Assembly: GCF_051622035.1 (NCBI RefSeq)
Contig: NC_135356.1
Location: 14,370,079 to 14,434,078 of the forward strand
Source of the DNA: Arctopsyche grandis
Lineage: Eukaryota > Arthropoda > Insecta > Trichoptera > Hydropsychidae
DNA length: 64,000 nucleotides
Reading direction: 5' to 3'
Made by a program: the position numbers and the translations under genes. The notes under the pieces were generated by a model, which was not told the origin of the DNA, did not search any database, and saw nothing but the letters and a program-made list of their open reading frames with translations. Numbering within the stretch: position 1 is the stretch's first letter; each line of letters opens with the position of its first letter. Of the stretch, positions 1 through 11,389 are shown in pieces.

Positions 1-140
1 TCCAGGCCAATACTCACACCCTTGAGTATTTTCGGTGATATTTTATCCTTGTTTTGACATAGGTTTGACAGTTACCGATAGCGATAATTTCCATTTTTGA
101 AGAAATGTCGGAGAAACTTGTCGAAATAGTATGATCGTAC
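1..140 (+). repeat. Fragment of a PIF/Harbinger-like MITE interior
   Basis: This segment repeats the inner part of the element at 37640-38130: the blocks around 'gagtatttt(c)', 'atccttgttttgac', 'cgatagc' and 'gaagaaatgt...gaaacttgtcg' occur in the same order near 37810-37920. The element's terminal inverted repeat is not seen here, so the copy is truncated by the window edge or by decay. Confidence 0.55.
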
Positions 141-2095
141 GTATTGAGAATGACATGAACAGTCATCACAGCTGGAGTCTATCTAGGCAAGCCATGCCGT
201 ACGATTCAGCTTATCAATTTCAATCTACCTTCAGGTGAAATATTTAGGTTAAATAATTGATAATATATTTGATGGTTGTACTTCTGCCCGCACAGTTTTT
301 TATAGGATGGCTAAAATTGTTGCTGAAGTGTTTGAATGTGATATTTTCCACCTCAGTGAGCGTAGGTAACAGATTATTATATTATTTTAAAACGTTAGTA
401 GGTTAGTAGTTAGTAGTTATTAGTAGGTTATAGATTATTTTAACCTACTTCTCTGTTAGCCTGCGCTTATCATTATTTTCATGATTGGATGTGACGTATG
501 AGTGGAATTTTGATCTTATCTCTTCTATTTTGGGGTATTTTATATTCCCTACTATATACATATGTAATTTCTATTTATTTGATTTTTTTTTTGTATACTT
601 TATTTTCTTGTGTAGTTTTATTTTTTTTCTGGCTTCTTCCTGTAATCCACAGTGGTCCAAAACAATAAATATTTAATGCATTTTTAAAAAAATATTATGA
701 AATTATTAAAAAATATGTTTGTATGTTGTGGCAGAAATGAGACAATTTTTTATTCACCACTTTGACTTGACCTATGCACATATTTACTTCATTCTAAATA
801 CAGAATGAAACATCAATAGTATGGTTAACAATCTATGCTAACTTTTATGATAAAAATATTCCAAACAAGTGACCAACTATGGAAGAAAACAAACAAAGGA
901 CTTAAGCAAGAAATAAGTATAAGACATATGTAAGTATAAGGCTTAAGTGGTCTGGAATGTTAACATAAATATTTGTAATATACAACAAATGATAGAAAAA
1001 GTATTTATATAATATACTTTATATATAATTTTTAGCTAGATTGCGAAATTTTAAATTATAGACCTCATAATGCTGAAAAGGAAAAAAATATGCTGATAAA
1101 ACAAATCTCCGAAACTATTTTTAATAGGCGAATTTTAGCATACATATGTACATATGTATTATCACACTCGTACTCGATGATTTCGGTTTCTGCTGTTGTG
1201 CAGTGTTATAACATGAATAACAATAAAATCATATTGATTATAATACATACATATGCATGTACGTATAATATATTTCAATATGATGACAGTCAATTCGGAG
1301 CGGTTCGACTTTCTTTCTTGTTTTCACGCGTAATTCGGTGCGAGTATTCATTTTACATATTGTTTTGTGTGGATACCGTAAAAACAATGTTAAAAAAAGA
1401 TTCTCAACACGAAACGAGTAGTCGTTGCCACATTTTTATCAATTTTTGCAACAACCGGTTCGGTGCCGGGGTGTTAATTTCATCGATCGATTCGCGCGAA
1501 TCGGTGCAAACCCCGAAGGGATACAAAATTGAATTACGTATATCACAACGAACTATTTGATAATCGAATTATTATTATAAACTTATTAGCAACAGGTTTT
1601 CCAAATTTCAATGATACATATTTAACTCGCTCGGTTTCATCCATAGACTCTTAAAATGTTGTGAAGTACTACTATCATCCAATAGGTTTCCGATTGTTTC
1701 CAGAAACTGCTTGCTTAAAATTGAAAATGTCCAAGAATCTGTTGTTATATCTTCAGAGATGGAATTTCACTAATAACAGTGTATTTTTTTAATTATTGGT
1801 AATGTAATACTTAAAGATACATAAGTGCAAGTTTAATAATAGCATGTTTCTCAATAGGTTATCTGGTTTTTAAATGTTTTGTTGTATATTTATTAATTCC
1901 AAAACAAGTTGTGCAAGTAGGTATGTATGTATATTGCTTTAAATTTTATTCATTAACACACTTGATACCATAATTAAATTTAACAAAATAATTTTTGCAT
2001 GAAAAAATATTCTTAAAAACGAAGTTGAAACATTTATTTTTTGACTTGTCAAATTTCTTGTTCAGAAATTTAGTAGATGCACATTTGTACACACA
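141..2095. other. AT-rich spacer with no supported gene
   Basis: Short open frames here are low-complexity or microsatellite-driven. The stretch 1280-1545 is more GC- and CpG-rich than its surroundings (several 'cggttcg', 'ttcgcgcgaat' motifs) and stays open in one plus frame. It could be a promoter or 5' untranslated exon, but nothing recognisable is encoded. Confidence 0.5.
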
Positions 2096-2515
2096 TACCT
2101 AATTAGGAGGCTGCGTAGGAGAGCGTAGGGGCTGTTTAGGATCCAAATGAAAAGCCAAAGTCACTTCACAGCATTTATTCAACGATTCAGAAGCTCCACA
2201 CGTAACCAACGCTCACTCCAGAATAATCTGATCTACCGTGTGTACCTCTTTATAAAGGACAAGTTGCACACCATAGCTTCCCCGATCCATTTATGTATGT
2301 ATATATTGTCTAGGTACAGGTCAGAGTCGCATGCACTCGCCCGGGTCTGAGAACTCCTGCGTATCCTTTGTTCGGGCACTGAGTACCGTTAGCCTAATCC
2401 GGGGACTCTATTGGTCATCCACGAATGCACTTAGGCAGTGGATACTCTCTATCTCTCGTATTCTCTCGTATTTTCGTATATCGTAAGTTACAATAAATTA
2501 GAAATGAGAGTTCCA
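2096..2515 (+). repeat. GC-richer LTR-like or promoter-like segment
   Basis: About 400 bp of markedly higher GC than the flanks, with a TATA-like 'tataaag' at 2251-2257 and an 'aataaa' near 2492. This layout (promoter, body, polyadenylation signal) resembles a solitary LTR, but I cannot find matching termini or a target-site duplication. It may equally be a gene-proximal regulatory island. Confidence 0.25.
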
Positions 2516-5500
2516 CTGAGTATCATCCGTAAAAAAATCAAGTTGATCGCTTATATGGCATACATAGTATGCAATATAAGCAATTAATGTAAAACTTTTA
2601 ATTTAATTTCACATATTTATATGCTTGATCAAAATATCAAGATTATTGTAATGTATGTACCTAATGTAATATACTTGGAAAATAATTAAAATATAGTAAT
2701 TTTTCCTACATAAAATGACTTGACAAAATTACAAAAATGTATTAAAAAAACTATTTTAGATTTAAAAAATACATATTTATTTATTTGAAGATTTTTCTGT
2801 CGATCGCCTGTTGTTACGGAAATCGGATGAAACATTCATTCTTAATTTCCAATGGCAAAAGTGCCAATACGCAATTATTGTAGAACTATATGAATGATTC
2901 CGCATTTGTTTACTGCAATTTATTTAATGGAATATTATTAAAAGTCAACCAAGTATGGTAAAAGTTAGACCTTGTCTATATACATAAATATGTCAATCGT
3001 CAATTTTTTACGTTGACAACATTTGACAATGGAAAGAAAGGCCAAATTTGTAACTACCTGTTTATTAGACATTGCGATTCCATGCGAATTACTATTACAT
3101 ACATACATACATATACCCATGAACCGAGACCCGTTTTTATTTTGTTTTCTACACGATTTATTTCTGTGTGTGTAATTTTCATCAAGTAAGTAAGCCATTA
3201 ACGAATTTACATATCATGTACATACATAGTTGAATGCCTTACTCAATGTATCTGCTGAAATTTCCTTTACACAAGAATAGCTTTTATAATAGAATGTGCA
3301 TTACATCTGTCATCGCGATTTAAACGACTCTCGATTTACGCAATTTTACGTCAATCATATCATCGTATCAATTTAAATCATATTGTCATTTTATTTTCTA
3401 TTAAAATTGAACAGTTTTTAAATTAAAATAGATTCATCTAAAACAAAAACTAAGGTTTGAAGGTTTGTTAAAAAGGTTTGAAGCCCCAGCTTGTGATTTC
3501 TATTGTTATTGTTTTACAAGTATACATTTATATGTGTTATCATTGCCTCGAATTGAACATTTGTTTTGTGAACATCGTTTTGTTTATTATAGTCATTTAC
3601 AGAATTTGATGCAATACTGGGTGTTGAGTGTAATTCAACCAGTTATTATTGTTACAAAACGTAATTCTTGCTTTAATCGATGATATATGAGAGAATTATT
3701 ATTGTGTGAGGGATAATTTTGGATATTTAAAGGCAACGTACATACTCGTATTTTACGAAAAATTTAATTACTATAAAAAATTTATCTATGATTTTTTATG
3801 CGTTTTTGTATGTATTTTGGTATAGATTTACTTTCCAACTTAAATGAAAAGCTTTCTATAAAGATTATAAAATCATCAGCAGGTCAAAATTTTATATTGT
3901 TTAAGTTTTTTATACTGTAATATCCTAAAAATATATTTTACTTTTAATTGTTAAGATTTGTCCGATTGCGATTTTCTAATGGAAATCTGTAGGAGACACC
4001 CATCACATATAGACATATTATACACAGCTATTTTAATGTAATAAAAAACACTTAATGTAAAAAAGTTAAATTTTTAATATAAAACAGAAATTGAAATTTA
4101 CAAAAAAAGGATTTTAGTCAAAATTTTTCTTAGAACTTTTTTACTTTACATTTTAAAGTTTGACTTCATATTTATGCGACGTTTTTCGGTGACTTCGCTT
4201 TAAAACGTTTATCAAATCCGATTCTTCGCAGAATTTTTTAATCATATATAATAATTCTGTCATGTTTATATGTATGCCGGTATAATTATCCAATACCGAA
4301 CGTTTCAATATCACTAGTTTCGTTTTACGCCTTTTCTATGAATTATTATCTTGATTTGCGCGATTTATTATATCCTCTGTGTAAAAGTTGAGAACGTCTC
4401 TAATTGTTAGATAAAAATCCGTCTGTTATTATTATTTTTTATTGTTTAAAATGAAATATGAAACGTTCAGATGTTTATCTAAAAATTCGTCAGCAATCGT
4501 CTAGCGCGGAAAAAAAGTTTGCCATCGCTGCTTCTAAACAATAGGAGAAATCTGTCGGATTTGAAAAGGGAAACTGATCGAGACGTATGCAAATCAACGT
4601 TTTATATTATTCCTTGAAAACCGTAAACACCATTACAACGCAAATGCGATTCTCATCCAAAAATAGACACATCACTAATATTTTGAGTTTTTTTTTTATG
4701 AATTCTTCGTTATGTTTAAGCAACATTTTTTTACATTTTTACATATTATCTCACATCAAATAGTATAACTGACACTAAAAAATAATGTGCATATTTTTCT
4801 CCCTTGAAATACGCTTCGTTGCTTATACAGTAGCTTATCTGCTAAAAAATCATATTAAATCAATTTTATTTAAAGATTATTTTATCTAAAAATAATGAAG
4901 GAATTTGAAAATGGGGATATTTATGTATGTATTTTATAAAAAAAAAAGATATGTAAGCCTATATCGATTTGCACTGTTTTCAATTTGAAAAAAAAAACAA
5001 ATAACGACATACATACATATCACATTTCTAGATTTTTTACAATGGACCGACCGCTACTTTTCTAAGGTCAAATTCCAGTCTCTTGACCTTTCGCCGAGAC
5101 GAGATGTAGACCATTTTCTTTAATTTCTCGACCTCCGTTTGGATTAGACCTTCGAATCAAAAATGCACACTCCGGACCGGATATGTTTCCGTTCGTTCAC
5201 CCTTTTTTAAATTAATTTAATTTAATTCGAAATTGCACTGATTCAGAACAAACTCGCCGTTTTGTAGTGCTTTGACCCTTTCGGTGCTCATTTTTGTGTA
5301 GGAACATTGTCCGTTAGGTACGTGGGCTCTCTGGGGTCACTTTGGGTCATGGCAATGTACGAGATGGCTCCATGCTTTTACGTGCAATTTTATTTATTTG
5401 ACATTATATGCACTAGCAACTATGCTGGTGGATGAATTACACAATAATTTTGACGTTTTCTTTAATTATATTAAAATTTATTACATTGAAATCTGTTCTA

Positions 5501-5784
5501 ATTAATACAAGTATTGGAATTGTTAATTAGAAATATAACCGAATTGTTAACATATCACTTTGACCTCGTTTTGGCAGTTGCGTTTGTATAAGTTGTGTTC
5601 TATGTACAGTGTCGGCCACCTCAATCGCAACACAATCAAATTTTTCGTTTTCGTGTAATTGCTCAATAGAACAGAATTTCCTGCCTTAATATAGAATTTT
5701 TAATAATGTTTATGAATTACAAAATATGCTTAAGGGTCTGTTTGATAATAAAATAAGAACGCCAAGTTTCATCGAGCCACATTT
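2516..5784. other. AT-rich spacer, no gene seen
   Basis: No open frame shows family resemblance or splice-supported structure. A short inverted pair AAGGTCA (5064-5070) and TGACCTT (5084-5090) lies in a slightly GC-richer patch. It matches the nuclear-receptor half-site consensus, but one pair is not evidence of function. Confidence 0.5.
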
Positions 5785-6361
5785 GCCTTGCTGTGCTAAA
5801 AAAATCCGCTAAATACTGTGGTGGACTCCAAGCGTCCATTTGAAAATGTGCGTTTTAAGTTAAAATAAAATTTGCGAATTTAATTATTGCAATCTAATAT
5901 ATAATTTCGAAAGAGTAGAACTATTGTTGGTTCGTAGAAAAATAAATTAATTTGAAACGAATATTCAAATAAATTTAATAAACTATTAGATTGGCCATGT
6001 TAAGCGGTTTATGTATATTACAAATACCGAGCGAAGCCGGATAAAACATTAGTTAGCTATAAAAATCATTTTATCATGTAATAAAGGTCGAATAACATAT
6101 ACATAAAATAAATATAAGAAATTAAAAAAATGACGGCCGAAGCAGAGCCGTTATTCTAAGGCGGATATCATTCTCAAACTGATCGTTGAACGTCGCGCGT
6201 ACTGAATTCCCCCTCTCTCTCACATCTGTGAGGCACGTGTACAAGCGCTTCCCGTGAAAATAGTTATTTATGTTGATATTGATCAATGTTTTTTTTATTT
6301 TGTAATGGAATAATTCGAATCATAGAGGTTTTTATGACGAATACATACAATATGAAGACCC
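5785..6361 (+). repeat. Repeat family R2, copy 1 (contains a Helitron)
   Basis: The left block ('ctgtgctaaaaaaatccgct', then 'ctccaagcgtcca') and right block ('cagagccg', 'ggatatcatt', 'gttgatattgatcaat', 'tatgaagacc') match 12826-13500 in the same order and orientation. The middle is interrupted by a Helitron-like element at 5895-6055. Family not recognised; no coding capacity seen. Confidence 0.65.
5895..6055 (+). mobile_element. Non-autonomous Helitron-like element, copy 1
   Basis: Begins with host A followed by TCTAATATATAATTTCG, and ends with the GC-rich ACCGAGCGAAGCCGG hairpin, then AAAACATTAG and host T. A 5' TC, a 3' hairpin about 10 nt before a CTAG-like end, and insertion between A and T are the structural marks of Helitrons. 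This copy is short and its end is TTAG rather than CTAG. Confidence 0.6.
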
Positions 6362-6403
6362 AGCATTCAGCATATTTGGAGCGATTAAATAAAACATAAG
6401 TCC

Positions 6404-6438
6404 TGGTCACTCGCTATCCATCACAGTGCGGCATGTGT
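6404..6438 (+). repeat. Short dispersed repeat 'actcgcta-ccatcacagtgcggca'
   Basis: About 33 bp here match, in reverse complement, 62097-62131 with one or two differences. It is probably the edge of a longer decayed element; nothing more can be said. Confidence 0.4.
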
Positions 6439-6527
6439 TAAAATCGGTGTCCTGATAAAACCGCGCGGAACAAAATCGTTTGGAAGAAACCACGCAGCGA
6501 CAAAATCGCGCAATGCTTATCTAATAT

Positions 6528-6616
6528 ATAATTTCAAAAGAGACTTTGTATATAAATATATATGTATGTTTATAAGTATCTTTGGTTGGGAATTTCGCAA
6601 ACAATACTAAGTTTCT
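6528..6616 (+). repeat. 89-bp direct duplication, left copy
   Basis: Identical to 7003-7091 apart from one C/T difference. It flanks the foldback element on its left side and consists of the start of the Helitron body. Confidence 0.85.
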
Positions 6617-6620
6617 CGGT

Positions 6621-6998
6621 CTCCCTCATGTGCCCGAAAGCGAAACGCCCGAAAACGCAAATATCGGAAGGCAATGATCGAAAATCGAAAGATCTTAAGT
6701 CGAAAGATAAAAAAGGGTGCATGGTAAACGATACATACTCACTTAATTTGCGCGAGCAGGATACAACAGGAACAAGAGGAACAGACTTTTCCTCCCGTAT
6801 TAATGTGCGTGCGCAGAATATATGAGGAAAAGCCTGTTCCTCTTGTTCCTGTTGTATTCTGCTCACGCAAATTAAGTGAGTATGTACGTGAGTATGCACC
6901 CTTTTTTTTGATCTTTCAACTTAAGATTTTTTGAATTTCGATCTTTGCCTTCCGATATTTGCGTTTTCGGGCGATTCACTTTCGGGCCCATGAGGTAG
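6621..6998. mobile_element. Foldback (long inverted repeat) element
   Basis: The left arm (6621-6793) and right arm (6824-6998) are imperfect reverse complements over about 173-175 nt, separated by a loop of about 30 nt. Shared blocks include the 'cctcatg-gcccgaaag' outer end, 'cgaaaacgcaaatatcgg', 'catactcacttaatttgcg', 'aacaggaacaagaggaaca' and 'cttttcctc'. A transcript would fold into a long hairpin. Both strands contain overlapping open frames only because the sequence is palindromic; I do not regard them as genes. Confidence 0.8.
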
Positions 6999-7002
6999 AC
7001 CC

Positions 7003-7091
7003 ATAATTTCAAAAGAGACTTTGTATATAAATATATATGTATGTTTATAAGTATTTTTGGTTGGGAATTTCGCAAACAATACTAAGTTTCT
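7003..7091 (+). repeat. 89-bp direct duplication, right copy
   Basis: Repeats 6528-6616 immediately beyond the right arm of the foldback. It is far longer than a normal transposition target duplication. Confidence 0.85.
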
Positions 7092-7574
7092 ATGGCAACA
7101 ATTCAATTGGTTGAATATTACATTTTTTCGATTTAAATAAATTTAATAAAAAAACAATTGGATGAATATTTACTATTAGATTCGCCATGTTTACTCTGTT
7201 TATATTACAAATACTGGTTGAAGCCGGGTAAAACAACTAGTAGTACCACGTAGTATAGAATAAAACAACTAGATTTACCACGTAGACAAGCTAAAACTTG
7301 CTATTCATACAAACTCATATTGAATCCTTGAACCAACCTATGTGCATATTCCATGAACATATTATAAACATGTTTAAAAACACACTGTATTTTTTTCCAT
7401 ACGAATGAAGTGAGTGCATACATATAATTTAATACGTACAAAATAGTGTTATATTGTGTGTATGTATGTATGTATTTAGTTTCCTGTCTTGTAGTTTTAT
7501 GATGCGAGCGTCGTTTGAGTTTTATATTCCAATCGCGTCTAGAACGCACTATACTATTTTGATTTTTTCACAAA

Positions 7575-7800
7575 GACCATTTCAATGCCGTATGGAAACG
7601 TACATTTGGAAAATTTTTTCCGGTCGAATTCGCGTTTTGACATTCGTCGAGATTCGCTTGAAACTCAGCCAACGTGTGGCGATTGTGAGTCACGAGGAAA
7701 AACTGCATTTCGCGATTGTGTACCGAATTTGCATCCAAGTACAATCGCGGAATAATTCATTTGTCGAGGATCAGACCATCGCACCGTTTCGCTAAACGAA
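7575..7800 (-). other. GC-rich island, possible coding exon (unassigned)
   Basis: A CpG-richer patch in AT-rich DNA. On the minus strand one frame reads 'LYLDANSVHNREMQFFLV' followed by 'THNRHTLAEFQANLDEC', with GC-biased third positions and a possible donor at 'aat|gtacgt'. Another minus frame and one plus frame are also open, so strand and frame are not decided. No family recognised; a promoter island is an alternative. Confidence 0.25.
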
Positions 7801-7877
7801 ACTCTAAACGTGAAGCCTCCGATTTAAATTGAAACGTATAATCCTCGTTGAATACCTACATACATACATATGTATCA

Positions 7878-8060
7878 TCATTTACAATCATTCGCCATCC
7901 ACTGCTGGATGAAGGCCTCTCCAACACGCTTCCATTCGTACATATCTATTTTGGACAACTGTCAGCTATCCCATCTCACTCATCTACCTACCTAGCCTTC
8001 CTTGCAACCTTTTACATTCTCTCGGGTACCATTCGAGCCCTTATTTCGTCCATCTATCGC
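7878..8060 (-). pseudogene. Non-LTR reverse transcriptase C-terminal remnant
   Basis: Reading the minus strand, the end gives EWKRVGEAFIQQWMANDCK then stop. This parallels the fragment at 22425-22720 (KWKRFREVFIQEWMVNGCK) and fits the C-terminal tail that follows the reverse transcriptase in non-LTR retrotransposons. The upstream part is degenerate; only the tail remains. Confidence 0.6.
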
Positions 8061-8074
8061 CATTATAATCTCAA

Positions 8075-8420
8075 GCCAGCATAGATCTAAAACACAATCT
8101 AATGTTTTAAATTGTGTGGTCACGGGTTCAATCCCTGGATGTGCTGCTGGTTAGAAATTGGATACCAAGGTCAATCGTTCCGTATCAAAGTTTGCCAACT
8201 TATTTGATTTCATTGAAACGGTTTCAACAAATTGGCAGCCCTGTCCTATTTCTCGCAAAATTTAAGTTGTACGGCATCTCGAAATAATGAATTTATAAAA
8301 TGCTGCAAATTTGTCTATAGATGTCTCGCAAATTTCAATTTTTTCAGCATCTCAAAATTTAGTGATTTATAAAAAAAATGCGAATTTATAAAAATGTATC
8401 TATAGTTGACCGAAAATACA
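8075..8420 (+). mobile_element. tRNA-derived SINE, family A
   Basis: Contains a polymerase III B box GGTTCAATCCC (8125-8135). The family body follows: 'gtcaatcgtt-cgtatca', 'gtttgccaa', 'gaaacggtttcaaca', 'aattggca', then 'catctcgaa' and 'aaaatgctgcaaat'. The same order is seen at 40013, 50790 and, inverted, at 16190, 18410 and 63690. The tail is decayed. Confidence 0.65.
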
Positions 8421-8659
8421 TAGTACCTACCCTTATAGGAGTCCTTTTTTTAATTTTTGAATTCAATTATCTCCCAAAGATTTTTTACATTTAATATAAA
8501 TTATAAATTTTATAAACTAATATTTTTAAATATTTTTACCTCAAACGAAAGTAGTACTTTTAATCTAGAGAATCTAGGTATTTTTTTTATATTTTGCTCA
8601 TAAACTTTTTAGTATAATATATTGAACTGAAATTTCATATATTAATAACAAGTTTCATA

Positions 8660-9060
8660 TCTACATATGTATATGCATATATAAAAATCAATGTTTGTCT
8701 TTCTGTCACGTATACGTTCCTATACCATTCAACCGATTGCGATGAAACTTACATCAGTTATTGTAAAAAAAATCACCCAAAAACGGGAACGGAAACGGGA
8801 AAAATGGGAATGAGTGGCATTTAAATGTTTTCGCATCGCCACCTGCGTTGTTAGGGTAAGATAAACAAACAGTTGAATAATTTCAAATGTGTTCGCCGCC
8901 TGCGTTTTTCCAACAAATTGTCATTACTGTAATTTAATTTGAAACTGAAACATTCACTTATCGAAACACATCGAGAAACGGGAACGGGAACGGAAACGGA
9001 AACAGGAACGGGAATTGCATGCGTTTTTGTGGCATTGTAACGCACGCGGGGTTCAGCTAG
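8660..9060 (+). mobile_element. Second Helitron-like family
   Basis: The 3' end is CACGCGGGGTTCAGCTAG followed by host T, and the 5' end is host A then TCTACATATG, so the A|TC...CTAG|T rule holds. The interior has 'caaccgattgcgatgaaactt', a block common near such tails in insects, and GGAACGGAAACGG-type minisatellite runs at 8781-8806 and 8977-9014. Non-autonomous; no Rep/helicase coding. Confidence 0.5.
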
Positions 9061-9061
9061 T

Positions 9062-10243
9062 ACAAACATATATAAAATTTGTTGAACACCTGTCAACCAG
9101 AAGTGGCAGTTTACTCTTGTTCGATTTTTCTTCCACTATTTATTTCGACCCCTTAAACGCGTGTGCTCTTCCCGAAAAAATTCAACTATAATTCTTGTAT
9201 CAATGTGACGAAATTTATAAAAAAATCAATAAATTTAATAAACCGGAAGTGGGATTTTTTCCTCTTAGAAAAGTCTAAGATTTTGTGACCACGATTCTTT
9301 ACACACCCCTAAACATATCAAGTTGAAAATTTATATTTGTATTCTTTATGTAGGTACTAACTTAGAGTTGATAAGATTTTGGCTAGAATTCGTAAACCGG
9401 AAGTAGTTTTTTTTATAAACAATGTTTAATTATTTTTTTTACCTTTTATTTTTATTGACCTTTTGAGTTATTTTTTTTAGATATTATGTAGATGGGCACC
9501 TTTAGAAGTTTCCATATAAAAATCTAGAACATTAAATTTGATCATTCATTACATGGGGAAGGTCACTCAATGGTGTGTTCAAAAACACACGTAAAATTTG
9601 GCGAAGATTCCTCAAGCGGATTTTTCGTTCTCACACCACAAGAGAAGACAAAAGTACATATGTACATACATGTATAAATAATTAAACTTTCCTCATTTTA
9701 CTAATATATAGATAAATTGTCGAAATGTTCAGATAGTTACCGCTGCGGACGCGACTCAATGGCGCCAATGCGTTTCAATATACAAAACAATCCATCACGA
9801 TCACAAACAGACGATTCTCCAACTTAAAATACCATACAATAAAAAAAAATAACAAGAAGGTGAGACAGCGTTGATGTCGTCGTCGCCGTCGATTCATTTC
9901 AGCAATTACTTTATCATTTATCATTATGCGGCGAACACTTCAAAACGAACGTAGAAAACACATTCAAAACGAACGTAGAAAGTTCGCTTCGTTCGTTTAT
10001 TTATTTTATTCATTTTTATTGACGATCCGTGTGTGTTTATGTGAGTGTGTGTGTGTGTGTATGTTTTATTTTCATTTTTTTTATAATCGTCATTGTTTAT
10101 GCAATGTCAGCAGGCAACGGGTTATTAGCGTTTCGTTATACGCCAAAATTACATAAACCAAATCGACAAGACATCGGAAAATGCCTCCATTGAAATAAAA
10201 CCAATGGTATAACAATACCAACCAAAATAAATAATACGCACGG
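9062..10243. other. Spacer without a supported gene
   Basis: AT-rich, with a GT microsatellite at about 10040-10062 and a direct 21-bp-scale duplication around 9940-9980 ('aaaacgaacgtagaaa' twice). No recognisable coding. Confidence 0.45.
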
Positions 10244-10251
10244 GTATAGAT

Positions 10252-11186
10252 CAGTGGTTCTCAGGCGAAATTTTACCGTGGCCGCACATGTGATAATAGT
10301 GGTCCCATGGAAATGTCTGGTGGCCGCACCAAATTTAATCAAATAAATTAAAGTTACAAAAAAATGGATCAATTTATTCATAAAATAAAAGAAATTTTAA
10401 CATTTTGGTATCTATTTATTTAATATGGAAATGGAAATTTGCTCAATACTCCTTTCTTCCAATGCAAGCCGCATTGCTGCTTCTAAGTTTGCGTCTGTCA
10501 GCTGGTTTCTAAATTTGTTTTTAATAAAGTGCATTACACTGAATGATCTTTCGCAATATACGGTAGTGGGAAAAATAGACAATATTAATAAAGCAATTGT
10601 TGCCAAATCTTTATATTAGTTTGTTTCATTGTCAACGTATATTTCCAACCAAAATTTTTGAACCGAAATATTATTAAAATGGTTATTAAGTACTTGATCA
10701 TGACTAATTTCTCATAATGCATATTTTACGTTAGTTACAGTTAATTAATCTCAATACTGAAAATGATTTTAATCTATTTTGTAGTACTATGAAATTTTCA
10801 TTTGTCATCATAATAAAGGGGAAGATACAAAAATAAAGTTTTAAAAAAATTCAATTCTTCGAACCTTTTATCATGTTCCAGATTCAGAGATTTAAGACAC
10901 TCTATTATTATAAGTTTTAATTTTAATTTTTAAGTTGTGTCTGTCATCTTATCTATCAAATCACTAACAGAAGATAAAATTGAAAAATTGTCATTTTCAA
11001 CTTCCGTCACAAGGCTTTTCGTTATATTTTTTAGTTTGTCAATGATGAGCATGGTCTCTAATATTGTTAAGTTACTTTTTTTGTAGTTTTTAAAATATAT
11101 TTAATTTTTTTTAAATATTAGTATTATTTACTATTAAGTCGCTGGTGGCCGCATGCGGCTACCGTGGCCGCACTTGAGAACCACTG
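10252..11186. mobile_element. hAT element, 935 bp, with 8-bp target duplications
   Basis: The left end is CAGTGGTTCTCAGGCG and the right end TTGAGAACCACTG, i.e. inverted terminal repeats starting CAGTGGTTCTCA. Both ends are flanked by the exact 8-bp duplication GTATAGAT (10244-10251 and 11187-11194). The subterminal 'accgtggccgcac' motif is also inverted at the two ends. An 8-bp duplication and CAG-type ends are hAT hallmarks. The size and broken transposase make it an internally deleted, non-autonomous copy. Confidence 0.9.
10412..10606 (-). pseudogene. hAT transposase C-terminal dimerisation-domain remnant
   Basis: This minus-strand frame reads LSIFPTTVYCERSFSVM, then IKNKFRNQLTDANLEAAMRL. 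It fits the hAT C-terminal dimerisation region, where the family has an aliphatic stretch, a 'CERSFS' block and a basic 'RN-L' block. It lies inside the 10252-11186 element, near its left end, so the transposase ran on the minus strand. The catalytic core and BED finger are absent, so no activity is expected. The remaining element interior shows no long frame. Confidence 0.75.
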
Positions 11187-11389
11187 GTATAGATCCTCCG
11201 TTATATGTATCTACATATGTAGATTTAGAAAGATGATGATCATCGGCAGAACTTCATGTCGGTTGCAATCAAGCAATTTGACGCTAATCTCTGCTATAGT
11301 AGAGATCGTTGCCTACAATATTGCTCAAATTTGGTTGAGTCAAGGTTTATTTATATTATCCGGTACTATTTCTTTAAAGAAAAGACGGA

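Larger units (their letters stand above)
6520..7240 (+). mobile_element. Helitron-like element, copy 2, carrying a foldback insertion
   Basis: The 5' end is A|TCTAATATATAATTTC and the 3' end is GAAGCCGGGTAAAACAACTAG|T, the family consensus. It is much longer than the other copies (160-330 bp) because an inverted-repeat unit and an 89-bp direct duplication lie inside it. Homology to the other copies resumes after the insertion through to the 3' hairpin. Confidence 0.65.

Noticed and set aside
1090-1560. 156-codon plus-strand open frame
   Set aside because: Translation is patchy, begins in microsatellite sequence and has no recognisable domain. The GC-rich part may be regulatory.
5064-5090. 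Inverted AAGGTCA / TGACCTT as a nuclear-receptor element
   Set aside because: A single 7-bp pair with 13-nt spacing occurs readily by chance and no gene start is nearby.
6562-6899. Overlapping open frames on both strands around the foldback element
   Set aside because: They mirror one another because the sequence is palindromic, have low-complexity K/S-rich translations and no family resemblance.
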